Shown here: positions 8,504-15,716 of the stretch, in pieces
How the letters are laid out: each line of letters starts with the position of its first letter
Numbering within the stretch: the stretch's first letter is position 1
NCBI GenBank assembly: GCA_033763835.1
Contig: JANRJS010000041.1
Coordinates: 1-64,000 of the forward strand
Reading direction: 5' to 3'
Length of the DNA stretch: 64,000 nt
Source of the DNA: JAPKYZ01 sp033763835
GTDB lineage: Bacteria; Acidobacteriota; Terriglobia; Bryobacterales; Bryobacteraceae
Notes under the pieces: generated by a model
Database searches by the model: none
Told to the model about the DNA's origin: nothing
Seen by the model: the letters and a program-made list of their open reading frames with translations, nothing else
Translations under genes and position numbers: made by a program

Positions 8504-8773
8504 CTAGCGGCGGATCCCAAGACTCGCGATTAAAGTCTTGTAACGTTCCGGGCTGCTCGCTTTCAAATAATTCAGCAGACGGCGGCGCTGCGCCACCATC
8601 GAAAGCAGTCCGCGACGAGAGCTATGGTCTTTCTTGTGGGTCTTGAAATGCTCGGTGAGTTCGAGAATCCGCCGACTCAGAAGGGCCACTTGCACTTCTG
8701 GCGAACCGGTGTCGTTCTTTTTGCGGGCATACGTGGCCGCAATCTGCTTCTTAACGTCGGTCGCCAGTGCCAT
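8504..8773 (-). CDS. rpsO: 30S ribosomal protein S15
   Basis: An 89-residue S15, the primary 16S rRNA-binding protein of the small-subunit platform. The conserved DTGSPEVQVALL, LTEHFKTHKKDHSSRRGLL and RRRLLNYLK segments are all present and the length is exact. It is the first gene of the rpsO-pnp unit. AGGAG lies about 13 bases upstream of the ATG, and the start codon itself sits in a 14-base palindrome (8770-8783). Confidence 0.98.
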   Translation of the reverse strand: MALATDVKKQIAATYARKKNDTGSPEVQVALLSRRILELTEHFKTHKKDHSSRRGLLSMVAQRRRLLNYLKASSPERYKTLIASLGIRR

Positions 8774-8783
8774 TCGCGAATGG
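8770..8783 (-). promoter_or_regulatory. Palindrome covering the rpsO start codon
   Basis: CCATTCGCGAATGG is a perfect 14-base palindrome. In the rpsO mRNA it can form a 5-bp stem with a CGCG loop that places the AUG in the 3' arm. S15 represses its own translation through structured leaders in several bacteria, so this is a candidate element; the stem is short and no assay is available. Confidence 0.3.
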
Positions 8784-8878
8784 ATACTCCTCGTCTTTCC
8801 TCAATCTAACTTTTTTGTTCTTTCGTAGAGTAGCACAATCGATGACAGTTGGGTGAGAGGGTGGGTCGGAAGCGATGG

Positions 8879-8952
8879 TGGGCGCGCAGGGACTCGAACC
8901 CCGGACCTCCTGCGTGTGAAGCAGGCGCTCTAACCAGCTGAGCTACGCGCCC
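8879..8952 (-). tRNA. tRNA-Val (CAC)
   Basis: A complete cloverleaf on the minus strand. The acceptor strand GGGCGCG (from 8952) pairs with CGCGCCC ending at 8880, with discriminator A at 8879. The D-arm is GCTCAGCTGGTTAGAGC, the anticodon stem CCTGC/GCAGG encloses TTCACAC (anticodon CAC), and the T-arm contains GTTCGAGT. CCA is not encoded. Confidence 0.95.
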
Positions 8953-8970
8953 CTGGGAGGGCGAAAATCC

Positions 8971-8976
8971 AGTATA
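8971..8976 (-). promoter_or_regulatory. Possible -10 element for tRNA-Val
   Basis: TATACT on the minus strand lies 18 bases upstream of the tRNA 5' end, a sensible distance for a short leader. No convincing -35 hexamer is visible 16-18 bases further upstream, so this is tentative. Confidence 0.25.
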
Positions 8977-8986
8977 TTCCAAACGA

Positions 8987-9292
8987 GTGACTTCCGACGA
9001 GGCTATTGGATTCGCCCAGCGCCTCGCGCGGGAACGGCGCACGGGCGAGGCCCTAGATGTGCTTGAATCCGCGCTGCTCGACGATCCAGAGAACTCCCGC
9101 ATCGCTAAGGAGTGCGCGCGGCTGTCGCTCGAAATCAACGAGCTTCGCGCGTTCACGAATTGGTGCCACGAGGCGCTGCGCATCGACCCGCGCGATCCCG
9201 AACCGCATGAGATGATGTCGGCGGTCTTGCGCCGCATCGGGCGCGTCGAAGAAGCCGAGCACGAGGCACGGCTCGCCGCCGGATTGCGATAA
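8987..9292 (+). CDS. Small TPR-like protein
   Basis: A 101-residue all-helical protein with tetratricopeptide-like spacing: paired helices around ALDVLESALLDDPENSRI, then WCHEALRIDPRDPEPHEMMSAV, and a last helix AEHEARLAAGL. The A-x3-DP rhythm supports a TPR fold of about two and a half repeats, normally a protein-binding scaffold. It starts with GTG, directly upstream of the exported protein gene at 9302. No partner is identifiable. Confidence 0.65.
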   Translation: MTSDEAIGFAQRLARERRTGEALDVLESALLDDPENSRIAKECARLSLEINELRAFTNWCHEALRIDPRDPEPHEMMSAVLRRIGRVEEAEHEARLAAGLR

Positions 9293-9301
9293 CCTTTCGA
9301 C

Positions 9302-9703
9302 ATGATTACCGCCGTGCTGTTGCTCGCCCTCGCCGCCGACGAAGCCTGGGACAAGCTCAAGAACGTCAAATCCGGCTCCGAAATTCGGGTGTTTCTGAAG
9401 GGCCACGCGAAGCCGATGGAGGCGAACCTCGGCGACGTGACCGACGAGAATTTGATCGTCGCGCTCAAGAAAGAGCAAAAAGCGATCGCCAAAGAACAAA
9501 TCGACCGAGTGGACGCCCGGCCCGGCGGAAAAGCGGGCGTTACTCGCGAATCGAAGACCACGAACGACGTTACCAACCCGCAGCCGCCCGCACCGCCAAA
9601 TCCATATAACCGGCCCGGGCCTTCGAGCTCCACTTCGTCGGGCGTGACCATCGGCAAGCCGGGATACGAAACCGTCTACACGCGGCCCCGTCCCAAGCCT
9701 TAA
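9302..9703 (+). CDS. Small exported protein of unknown function
   Basis: A 133-residue protein with a short hydrophobic leader (ITAVLLLALAA). It has a compact domain with the pattern KLKNVKSGSEIRVFLKG followed by a strand DENLIVALKKEQ, which resembles small Sm-like or OB-like barrels seen in acidobacterial secreted proteins. The tail from about residue 75 is Pro/Ser/Asn-rich and looks disordered. It lies 9 bases after the TPR gene and overlaps the convergent indolepyruvate oxidoreductase gene by 4 bases. No family assigned with confidence. Confidence 0.6.
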   Translation: MITAVLLLALAADEAWDKLKNVKSGSEIRVFLKGHAKPMEANLGDVTDENLIVALKKEQKAIAKEQIDRVDARPGGKAGVTRESKTTNDVTNPQPPAPPNPYNRPGPSSSTSSGVTIGKPGYETVYTRPRPKP

Positions 9704-12700
9704 CGAAGTACGGCCAACGCGGGGGCGGCGAGCAACTCCTCCGCGCGTTTGCGGGCTTGGGCGATCGACCGGCTCTTGATCTCGTCGTAGCCGCGGATCG
9801 ATTCCGGAAGTTTCGCTAGTTCCCGCGCCGCCGGATGCCGCGAATGCGCCAGCAACAGCGAGCGATACCATTCGACGGCCGCGCGTTCCTCCCGCCGGTG
9901 CCGGGCGTAGCCGAACAAATCGAATGGCGTGCCGCGCAGAAACTTTAGCGAGGCAAGCAGCTTCAGCGCGGGACGGAACCACGGCCCCAGTTCGATCTTT
10001 CGCTTGCGGCCGAGCGCCCGTAAGAACGGTGGATGCAGGTTGTAGCCGACGCGGCCTTCGACGCCCGACAACAGCCGGGCCACCTCGTACTCGTCCTTGT
10101 ACGCCATCAACCGGTAGAGTTGCATCGCTACGATCTCCCGAATTTCGGCGGGCATCCGAGCGACGAACGCTTGATGCTCGCGGGCGTACCGCGAGTCCTG
10201 ATAGGCGGCAAGTTCGGCGGCGTAATCGAGCGCCTCGGCCACTTCGGGCGCGTGGACCGTCGAGGGTTTCCCGAAATGCTCGCGCCCCCAGGCGAACGCT
10301 GCCAGATTGCCATCCACGGCGACACCGTTCAATCGGATCGCCTCTTCGATAGAAGCCCGCGTGATGGGAATCAACCCTGCCTGCCAGGCAAAACCCAGGA
10401 GAAACATATTCACGAACAGGTGGCTGCCGAGCAACTCCTCGGCGAGCCGCGTCGCATCGACATGCAGCGTGCCCGGCAGCGGAGTGTTCTTTACGGCCAG
10501 CGCGAAATCCGGTGGAGCGCCATCGGCGTCGAACGCGACGACGACATCCGGCGCGGCGATGCGAGCGGCGGCCGCGAGCGGCGAGCGCGAGAGCGTCAGG
10601 TGTGAAGTGACCGCCCCGCCCTTCTGCGCAAGACCCGTCTGGTCGAGCGTCGTTACGAACAACCCGTCGCGCAACGCCGCCGTCGCCAAGATCGCGTTGA
10701 TTGTGACGACTCCGGTTCCGCCGACTCCAGGCATGAGGATGCGATATCCAGAGCCGCCGATAGAAACGGTTTGCGATGGCTCGGCGACGGCCGGCGGCGT
10801 GGGCAAGGCCGCGCGCACCTTGGGCTTCGGCGCATCGTCGATTACGGTAAGAAACGAAGGACAGTCGCCCATGGCGCAGGTGTAGTCCTGGTTGCACGAC
10901 GACTGGTGGATGCGCAACTTCTCGCCCTTCGCCGTCTGGACGCGCTGCAAGCTGGCGCAGTTCGACTGCGTGACGCAATCGCCGCAGCCTTCGCACACGT
11001 CCTCCTGGATGAGCAAGCGTTTGGCCGGCGCCGCCACCTTCCCGCGCGAACGTTGGCGGCGTTTTTCGGCGGCGCATTCCTGGTCGTAAATCAGGACGCT
11101 GACGCCGGGTACGCGTTCGAGTTCGCGCAACACCTCCGTTAAGTCCTCGCGCGGACGAAGCTCGGCTGCGGACGCAAAACGGTCGCGAATTTCGCGGTAA
11201 CGGTCAACGTCCTCCACCATGACAACGATGCGCTTCACGCCTTCGGCTTCGAGTTTGCGCGTTAACTCGGGCACCGGCAGCGCGCCTTGCGCGTCCTGGC
11301 CGCCGGTCATCGCGACATGGCCGTTGTAAAGCAGCTTGAAAGTGATGTTCACCTTCGCCGCGACGCACGCTTGAATCGCCAGCGCGCCCGAGTGGAAGAA
11401 CGTGCCGTCGCCGATGTTTTGGAACATGTGGCGGCGCTCGGAAAACGGAGCCATACCGATCCATGGCGCGCCTTCGCCCCCCATGTGAGTGGCGTAGCTG
11501 AACCCGCGCCCCGACGCGCCAAGCATCACCGCCATTCCATGACAGCCGGTGCCGCCGCCCGCGATCTGGCCTTCAAGCAGGATCGTAGACCGGTTGTGCG
11601 GACAGCCGCTGCAAAAGTTGGGCCGCCGCCAAGGCAGCTTCACCGCCGATGGCGCTTCCTTACCCGTGAGGATCGCGGCGATGATTTCCGGCGTCAGTTC
11701 GCCGTATGCGGGAAACCAATCCTTGCCGTGGATCGTGGGCCGCGAAGCGTCGTTGTAGAGCAACTCTCGAATCTGCATTTCGAGGAAGCTGCGCTTCTCC
11801 TCGACGACGATCAGCGTGTCCGCGCCGCGCGCCAGTTCGCGCGTGAACTCGGGATCGACGGGGAACGTCATCGCGTACTTGCCGATGCGATAGCCGGACG
11901 GATCGGCGCCGAGCATCCGTAACGCTTCCATCAGGTCGTAGTAGCTCTTACCGGAAACGGCGATCGCCGTCTTGGCGCGGGGATCGCCCTCGATCCGATC
12001 GAATCGATTCGCGCGCGCGAACGCTCGCGCCGCTTCGAGACGCCTCCCGAGTTCCACTTCCATCCGATTCGTGTGGGGAATTACCAGCATCGGATCGGTC
12101 CGCTTCTCATACCCCTTCGGTTCGATCCAAGGCGCGCGGTCGAGCGAGACGTTCACGCTGCCGCCGCCGTCGCACACGTCGGTAACAAGCTTCAATCCAC
12201 ACCACGCCCCCGAGTAACGCGACATGGCGATCGCCGCGAGCCCGTAATCGAGAACCTCTTGGGTGTTGCCCGGCGCGAGAATCGGCATACCGAAATTCAT
12301 GAGCGAGAAATCGCTCTGGTGCGGGATAGTGGAACTTTTGGACGTATGATCGTCGCCTGCCAAGACCAGCGCCGCCGACGTGCCGGGGCATCCGGCGAGA
12401 TTCGCATGGCGAAGAGCGTCGCCGCTGCGGTCCACTCCCGGACCCTTGCCGTACCAGATTCCGACCACGCCGTCCACTTTCTTGGGACCGGCCACGTCCG
12501 CGATCTGGCTGCCCAGGATGGCAGTGGCGGCGAGATCCTCGTTCACCGCCGGCTGAAAGACGATGCCGTGCTCGCGCAGCATACCGCCGACGCGCGAGAG
12601 CGCGAGATCGTAACCGCCCAGTGGCGATCCTTCGTAGCCGGAAATGTAGGCGCCGGTACGGAGGCCAGTGCGCCGGTCCAGCCGCATTTGGTCGAGCGGC

Positions 12701-12789
12701 AATCGCACCAACGCCTGAATTCCAGTGAGGTAGTGGACGCCGTCCGGGGCCGTGTACTTGTCGTCGAGCGTCACGGTCCTATTAAACAA
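9700..12789 (-). CDS. Indolepyruvate:ferredoxin oxidoreductase family protein, single chain
   Basis: A 1029-residue fusion of the alpha-like (TPP) and gamma-like parts of 2-oxoacid:ferredoxin oxidoreductases. It converts aryl or other 2-oxoacids to acyl-CoA with reduction of ferredoxin. In order: a pyrimidine-binding domain with YISGYEGSPLGGYD, a TPP domain with NFCSGCPHN (Cys 393/396) and IGDGTFFHSG near 460, an Fe-S insertion CEGCGDC from residue 599 with more Cys to about 644, and a C-terminal POR gamma-type domain (GVGGTGVVTINAIL). The start is TTG at 12789, with GTG at 12774 as an alternative. It is somewhat shorter than the roughly 1150 residues common for single-chain relatives. Confidence 0.88.
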   Translation of the reverse strand: MFNRTVTLDDKYTAPDGVHYLTGIQALVRLPLDQMRLDRRTGLRTGAYISGYEGSPLGGYDLALSRVGGMLREHGIVFQPAVNEDLAATAILGSQIADVAGPKKVDGVVGIWYGKGPGVDRSGDALRHANLAGCPGTSAALVLAGDDHTSKSSTIPHQSDFSLMNFGMPILAPGNTQEVLDYGLAAIAMSRYSGAWCGLKLVTDVCDGGGSVNVSLDRAPWIEPKGYEKRTDPMLVIPHTNRMEVELGRRLEAARAFARANRFDRIEGDPRAKTAIAVSGKSYYDLMEALRMLGADPSGYRIGKYAMTFPVDPEFTRELARGADTLIVVEEKRSFLEMQIRELLYNDASRPTIHGKDWFPAYGELTPEIIAAILTGKEAPSAVKLPWRRPNFCSGCPHNRSTILLEGQIAGGGTGCHGMAVMLGASGRGFSYATHMGGEGAPWIGMAPFSERRHMFQNIGDGTFFHSGALAIQACVAAKVNITFKLLYNGHVAMTGGQDAQGALPVPELTRKLEAEGVKRIVVMVEDVDRYREIRDRFASAAELRPREDLTEVLRELERVPGVSVLIYDQECAAEKRRQRSRGKVAAPAKRLLIQEDVCEGCGDCVTQSNCASLQRVQTAKGEKLRIHQSSCNQDYTCAMGDCPSFLTVIDDAPKPKVRAALPTPPAVAEPSQTVSIGGSGYRILMPGVGGTGVVTINAILATAALRDGLFVTTLDQTGLAQKGGAVTSHLTLSRSPLAAAARIAAPDVVVAFDADGAPPDFALAVKNTPLPGTLHVDATRLAEELLGSHLFVNMFLLGFAWQAGLIPITRASIEEAIRLNGVAVDGNLAAFAWGREHFGKPSTVHAPEVAEALDYAAELAAYQDSRYAREHQAFVARMPAEIREIVAMQLYRLMAYKDEYEVARLLSGVEGRVGYNLHPPFLRALGRKRKIELGPWFRPALKLLASLKFLRGTPFDLFGYARHRREERAAVEWYRSLLLAHSRHPAARELAKLPESIRGYDEIKSRSIAQARKRAEELLAAPALAVLR

Positions 12790-12846
12790 CGCGCCCCCGC
12801 TAGCGGCGCACTGAGCATCCGGATTGTGCGCTAGGTTAGAGAACGA

Positions 12847-13125
12847 ATGAGCGTCATCATGCGCTTCGGCACGCGCCGTGCGATCCTTTGCGGCGCGCGA
12901 TGGAAGGCGGCGGACCCTGCGCTCGAACGCGTTTTGAACGACGCCACAAAGGCGTGGTTGCGCGAGACCGGCGGACCCGCGATCGGCGACCGCGATCCGG
13001 ATTTCACGACTGCGCTAAAGGTCGGCGTCGAGTGTGGCGGCGCCATGCACCGGCACGCATCGCCGGCCAACGGCTATGCGCGCGAAGTGTATTTGCGCGC
13101 CCGCCAGCTCTCGATGTTCGAGTAG
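12847..13125 (+). CDS. Hypothetical protein, 92 residues
   Basis: A short open frame divergent from the indolepyruvate oxidoreductase gene, with its stop abutting the convergent lipase-like gene. It has no signal peptide or membrane segment. It contains two Cys (CGA and ECGG) and a central KAWLRETGGPAIGDRDPDF stretch. The codon pattern looks like that of neighbours and there is no competing frame of better quality on the other strand, which supports it being real. No family recognised. Confidence 0.45.
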   Translation: MSVIMRFGTRRAILCGARWKAADPALERVLNDATKAWLRETGGPAIGDRDPDFTTALKVGVECGGAMHRHASPANGYAREVYLRARQLSMFE

Positions 13126-14382
13126 CTATCGATCCCAGCGGATGATGTCCGATACTTCGCGGTTGAGCTTGATCTCGACCAGACTGGTTGTAAACGGATA
13201 AAAGAAATTCGAGGGCAAATCGATCTCCGCACTCCAGTGGCGAGACGCGCCGCGCCCGACATACGTGGCGTAACCGGTGCCGGTATGCGTCAACGCTCGC
13301 ACGCAAAGCTTCTTTTCCTGAAACGGCTTTACCTTTGCGTAGTTCACGTGGAAAGCGCGAAAGCTCTTGTCGGTGGAGTAAGGATGCACGTCGATGTCGA
13401 ACTCTTCGTTCAGGCGGCGATTTTCGTCCTTCGTGAAGAATTCAAGATGGTAATCGGACACTCCACAGCCGCGTTCGTCCGACACTTTCAGAATGAACTG
13501 TTGCCACGGAGCGGCGGCTGTCCTGGCGGCGCGGGTCTTCGCCTCGGCCGTCGCGCACCACGCCCGAAAGTCGTCCGCTCGATCTACGGACAAAGCGGCC
13601 AAGACCAGCTCTTTCGTGGCGGTAGGATCGCTCGCGATCGTACCGTGATTGACGCCTTCGATGAGGTAAACCGGAACCGGCAGGCGGGGTTTTTCGGTGC
13701 TCTTCGCGGCAGTGGCTTCTTCGGTAAGGTCGAGCGTGAATTTGTACGTATCGAAAGCCGCGCCCGCCCACCGCACGGTACCGTCGGTTCCCGGCGAATT
13801 CACCACGCTCGCCAAGCCGGTGTAGCCGTCCGCACCGCAAAGGATGAAGGGATACGGAGTGCGCGCGTCGGGACCGTACACCGGAGGATCGGCCAGCAGA
13901 TCCCGGTGGGCCAAATCCCATGTGAAGCGGCTGCCCAGTTCCAGCGCGTCGAGCACTTGGTCGCCCGTTTCCATAAAGTCCGGCCCCAAACGGCGGTTGC
14001 TCTTGAAGATCGCCCCGAGAAAACTGCGGCCCTTGTGCGCAAGCGGCGAGCCGAAGGTGGCTGGCGCTAGCCCGATCAGATGTTTCAAACGGCGGCGGTT
14101 CTGCGAACCATAGCGGGTGAGCCACGCGCGGATCACCAGCATCCCGGTGGAGTGAACGATCGCGTCGAACTCGTCGCCGGGCCCAATACCGCGCGAGGCC
14201 AGGATGCTTTCGAACCCTTCCGCGATGTCGTCGATGTTGATCTCGTTGACCAGCGATTCGTAACTGCAGATATGGATGCCGCCCGCCTCGTAGCCGCCTT
14301 CTCCGGTTAGCACCCGCTTCCAAGCCTCATAAGTCTTGCCGCGATCGGAGTAGCCGTGAACGAGGACGATGGGGCGCTTCAT
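13126..14382 (-). CDS. Lipase/esterase-like alpha/beta hydrolase
   Basis: A 418-residue protein with an N-terminal lipase fold: PIVLVHGYSD (oxyanion strand) and a nucleophile elbow VHSTGM with Ser 78, resembling lecithin:cholesterol acyltransferase or PGAP1-like lipases. GVNHGTI around residue 248 may bring the catalytic His. The C-terminal 120 residues (from about 290) are beta-rich and may bind substrate. It shares an ATGA overlap with the upstream TesA-like gene, so the two are translationally coupled, pointing to acyl-ester or lipid hydrolysis. Confidence 0.7.
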   Translation of the reverse strand: MKRPIVLVHGYSDRGKTYEAWKRVLTGEGGYEAGGIHICSYESLVNEINIDDIAEGFESILASRGIGPGDEFDAIVHSTGMLVIRAWLTRYGSQNRRRLKHLIGLAPATFGSPLAHKGRSFLGAIFKSNRRLGPDFMETGDQVLDALELGSRFTWDLAHRDLLADPPVYGPDARTPYPFILCGADGYTGLASVVNSPGTDGTVRWAGAAFDTYKFTLDLTEEATAAKSTEKPRLPVPVYLIEGVNHGTIASDPTATKELVLAALSVDRADDFRAWCATAEAKTRAARTAAAPWQQFILKVSDERGCGVSDYHLEFFTKDENRRLNEEFDIDVHPYSTDKSFRAFHVNYAKVKPFQEKKLCVRALTHTGTGYATYVGRGASRHWSAEIDLPSNFFYPFTTSLVEIKLNREVSDIIRWDR

Positions 14383-14975
14383 TTCTTCAGTAACGGCTCC
14401 AGCGTTTTCATAACATGAATGGCCACTCTCGCGTTGCCCTTCGCGTTGGCGTGGATGCCGTCGGGCAACATCAGCGACCGGTCCAGCGCTACGCCTTCCA
14501 GCAAGAAACGGATGCGCGGCAGTTTGTACTTTTGCGCGAGTTGGACGTAGATTTGTTCGAACTCGCGAATGTAGTCGGGACCGTAGTTAGGCGGCAGCGT
14601 CATGCCCGCGACGACCACTTTCGATTTCGCGGCCAACAGGCGCTTCGTCATCTCCTCCAGGTTCGAACGCGTCTGCGCGAGTGGCACCCCGCGTAATCCG
14701 TCGTTGCCGCCGAGTTCGAGAATCGTAATCGCGGGAGAAAGCGCAACGGCGGATTGTATCCGGGACAGTCCGCCCGACGTCGTGTCGCCGCTAATTCCCA
14801 GGTTGACGACCCGGTACCGATAGCCGCGTTTGTCGATCTCTTTCTGCAAGAAGTCGGGATAGCTCAAACCGGGATCGACGCCGTAACCCGCCGAGAGCGA
14901 ATCGCCGAAGCATACGATGACGGGCCGCGGGTCCGCCGCAAGCGCAACCGCTAGAAGAAAAATCGAGCCGAACAC
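14379..14975 (-). CDS. Arylesterase / lysophospholipase L1-like SGNH hydrolase (TesA-like)
   Basis: A 198-residue periplasmic esterase with a signal peptide (FGSIFLLAVALAA). All SGNH blocks are present: CFGDSLSAGYG (Ser 26), LGISGDT (Gly 62), GGNDGL (Asn 91) and DGIHANAKG (Asp 172, His 175). Length and motif order match TesA/multifunctional acyl-CoA thioesterase I. The start is GTG. It is divergent from an ABC ATPase/permease pair by only 24 bases, the same arrangement as tesA with ybbA-ybbP in E. coli. Confidence 0.88.
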   Translation of the reverse strand: MFGSIFLLAVALAADPRPVIVCFGDSLSAGYGVDPGLSYPDFLQKEIDKRGYRYRVVNLGISGDTTSGGLSRIQSAVALSPAITILELGGNDGLRGVPLAQTRSNLEEMTKRLLAAKSKVVVAGMTLPPNYGPDYIREFEQIYVQLAQKYKLPRIRFLLEGVALDRSLMLPDGIHANAKGNARVAIHVMKTLEPLLKK

Positions 14976-14999
14976 CTAATGCCAGAATAATAGAGGTAG

Positions 15000-15716
15000 A
15001 TGGATTCCTCCCCCATCCTGGCGGTGCGTGGATTGCGCCGCTCCATCGATTCCGGCACACACGTCGTCGACATCCTGAAGGGTATCGACTTTGAAATCCC
15101 GCGCGGGCAATTCGTCGCGATCATGGGTGCGTCGGGCTCGGGCAAGAGCACGCTGCTTGGGCTGCTGGCCGGGCTGGACACCCCAAGCGCGGGATCGATC
15201 CTGGTGGACGGCGTCGAAATCGCGGGGATGGAGGAGGATCGCCTCGCTTCGCTGCGCGGACAAAAAATCGGCTTTGTGTTTCAGAGCTATCAACTGATCC
15301 CGACGTTAACCGCCGAGGAGAACGTGCTGTTGCCGCTCGAACTCTCGGGCGACGGGCGCGGCGGCGCGGATCGCGCGCGGCGTCTTCTCGAAACGGTGGG
15401 CCTCGCGGACCGTCTCGATCACTACCCGGTGCAGCTATCGGGCGGCGAGCAACAGCGCGTCGCGCTGGCGCGGGCGTTCGTGCTGGCTCCGCCGATTCTG
15501 TTGGCCGACGAGCCGACCGGCAATCTCGATTCGACGAACGGGCGTCACGTGCTCGATCTCCTGATGTCGCTAAACAAACGCGAAGGCACGACGTTGATCC
15601 TGGTGACGCACGACCGGAGTCTGGCGGGTTACGCCGATCGAGTCATCACGCTCAGCGACGGTCTCGTGGTCGCGGACGAGTTGCGGGAAACACCCGCCTT
15701 GACCTATGACCGGTAA
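15000..15716 (+). CDS. ABC transporter ATP-binding protein, YbbA/LolD type
   Basis: A 238-residue ATPase of the MacB/LolD/YbbA class. Walker A GASGSGKST (43-51), Q-loop at FQSYQL, signature LSGGE (146-150), Walker B ILLADE (166-171) and H-loop His 204 are all intact. The LolD-type ADEPTGNLDS is present. The downstream permease starts inside its last 11 bases. With the YbbP-like permease it should form a mechanotransmission-type exporter or lipid/lipoprotein-handling complex; substrate unknown. Confidence 0.92.
   Translation: MDSSPILAVRGLRRSIDSGTHVVDILKGIDFEIPRGQFVAIMGASGSGKSTLLGLLAGLDTPSAGSILVDGVEIAGMEEDRLASLRGQKIGFVFQSYQLIPTLTAEENVLLPLELSGDGRGGADRARRLLETVGLADRLDHYPVQLSGGEQQRVALARAFVLAPPILLADEPTGNLDSTNGRHVLDLLMSLNKREGTTLILVTHDRSLAGYADRVITLSDGLVVADELRETPALTYDR

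Noticed and set aside
9053..11077. Long minus-strand frame overlapping both the TPR/exported protein genes and the indolepyruvate oxidoreductase gene
   Set aside because: Arg/Gly-rich translation without motifs; the overlapping genes have clear domains.
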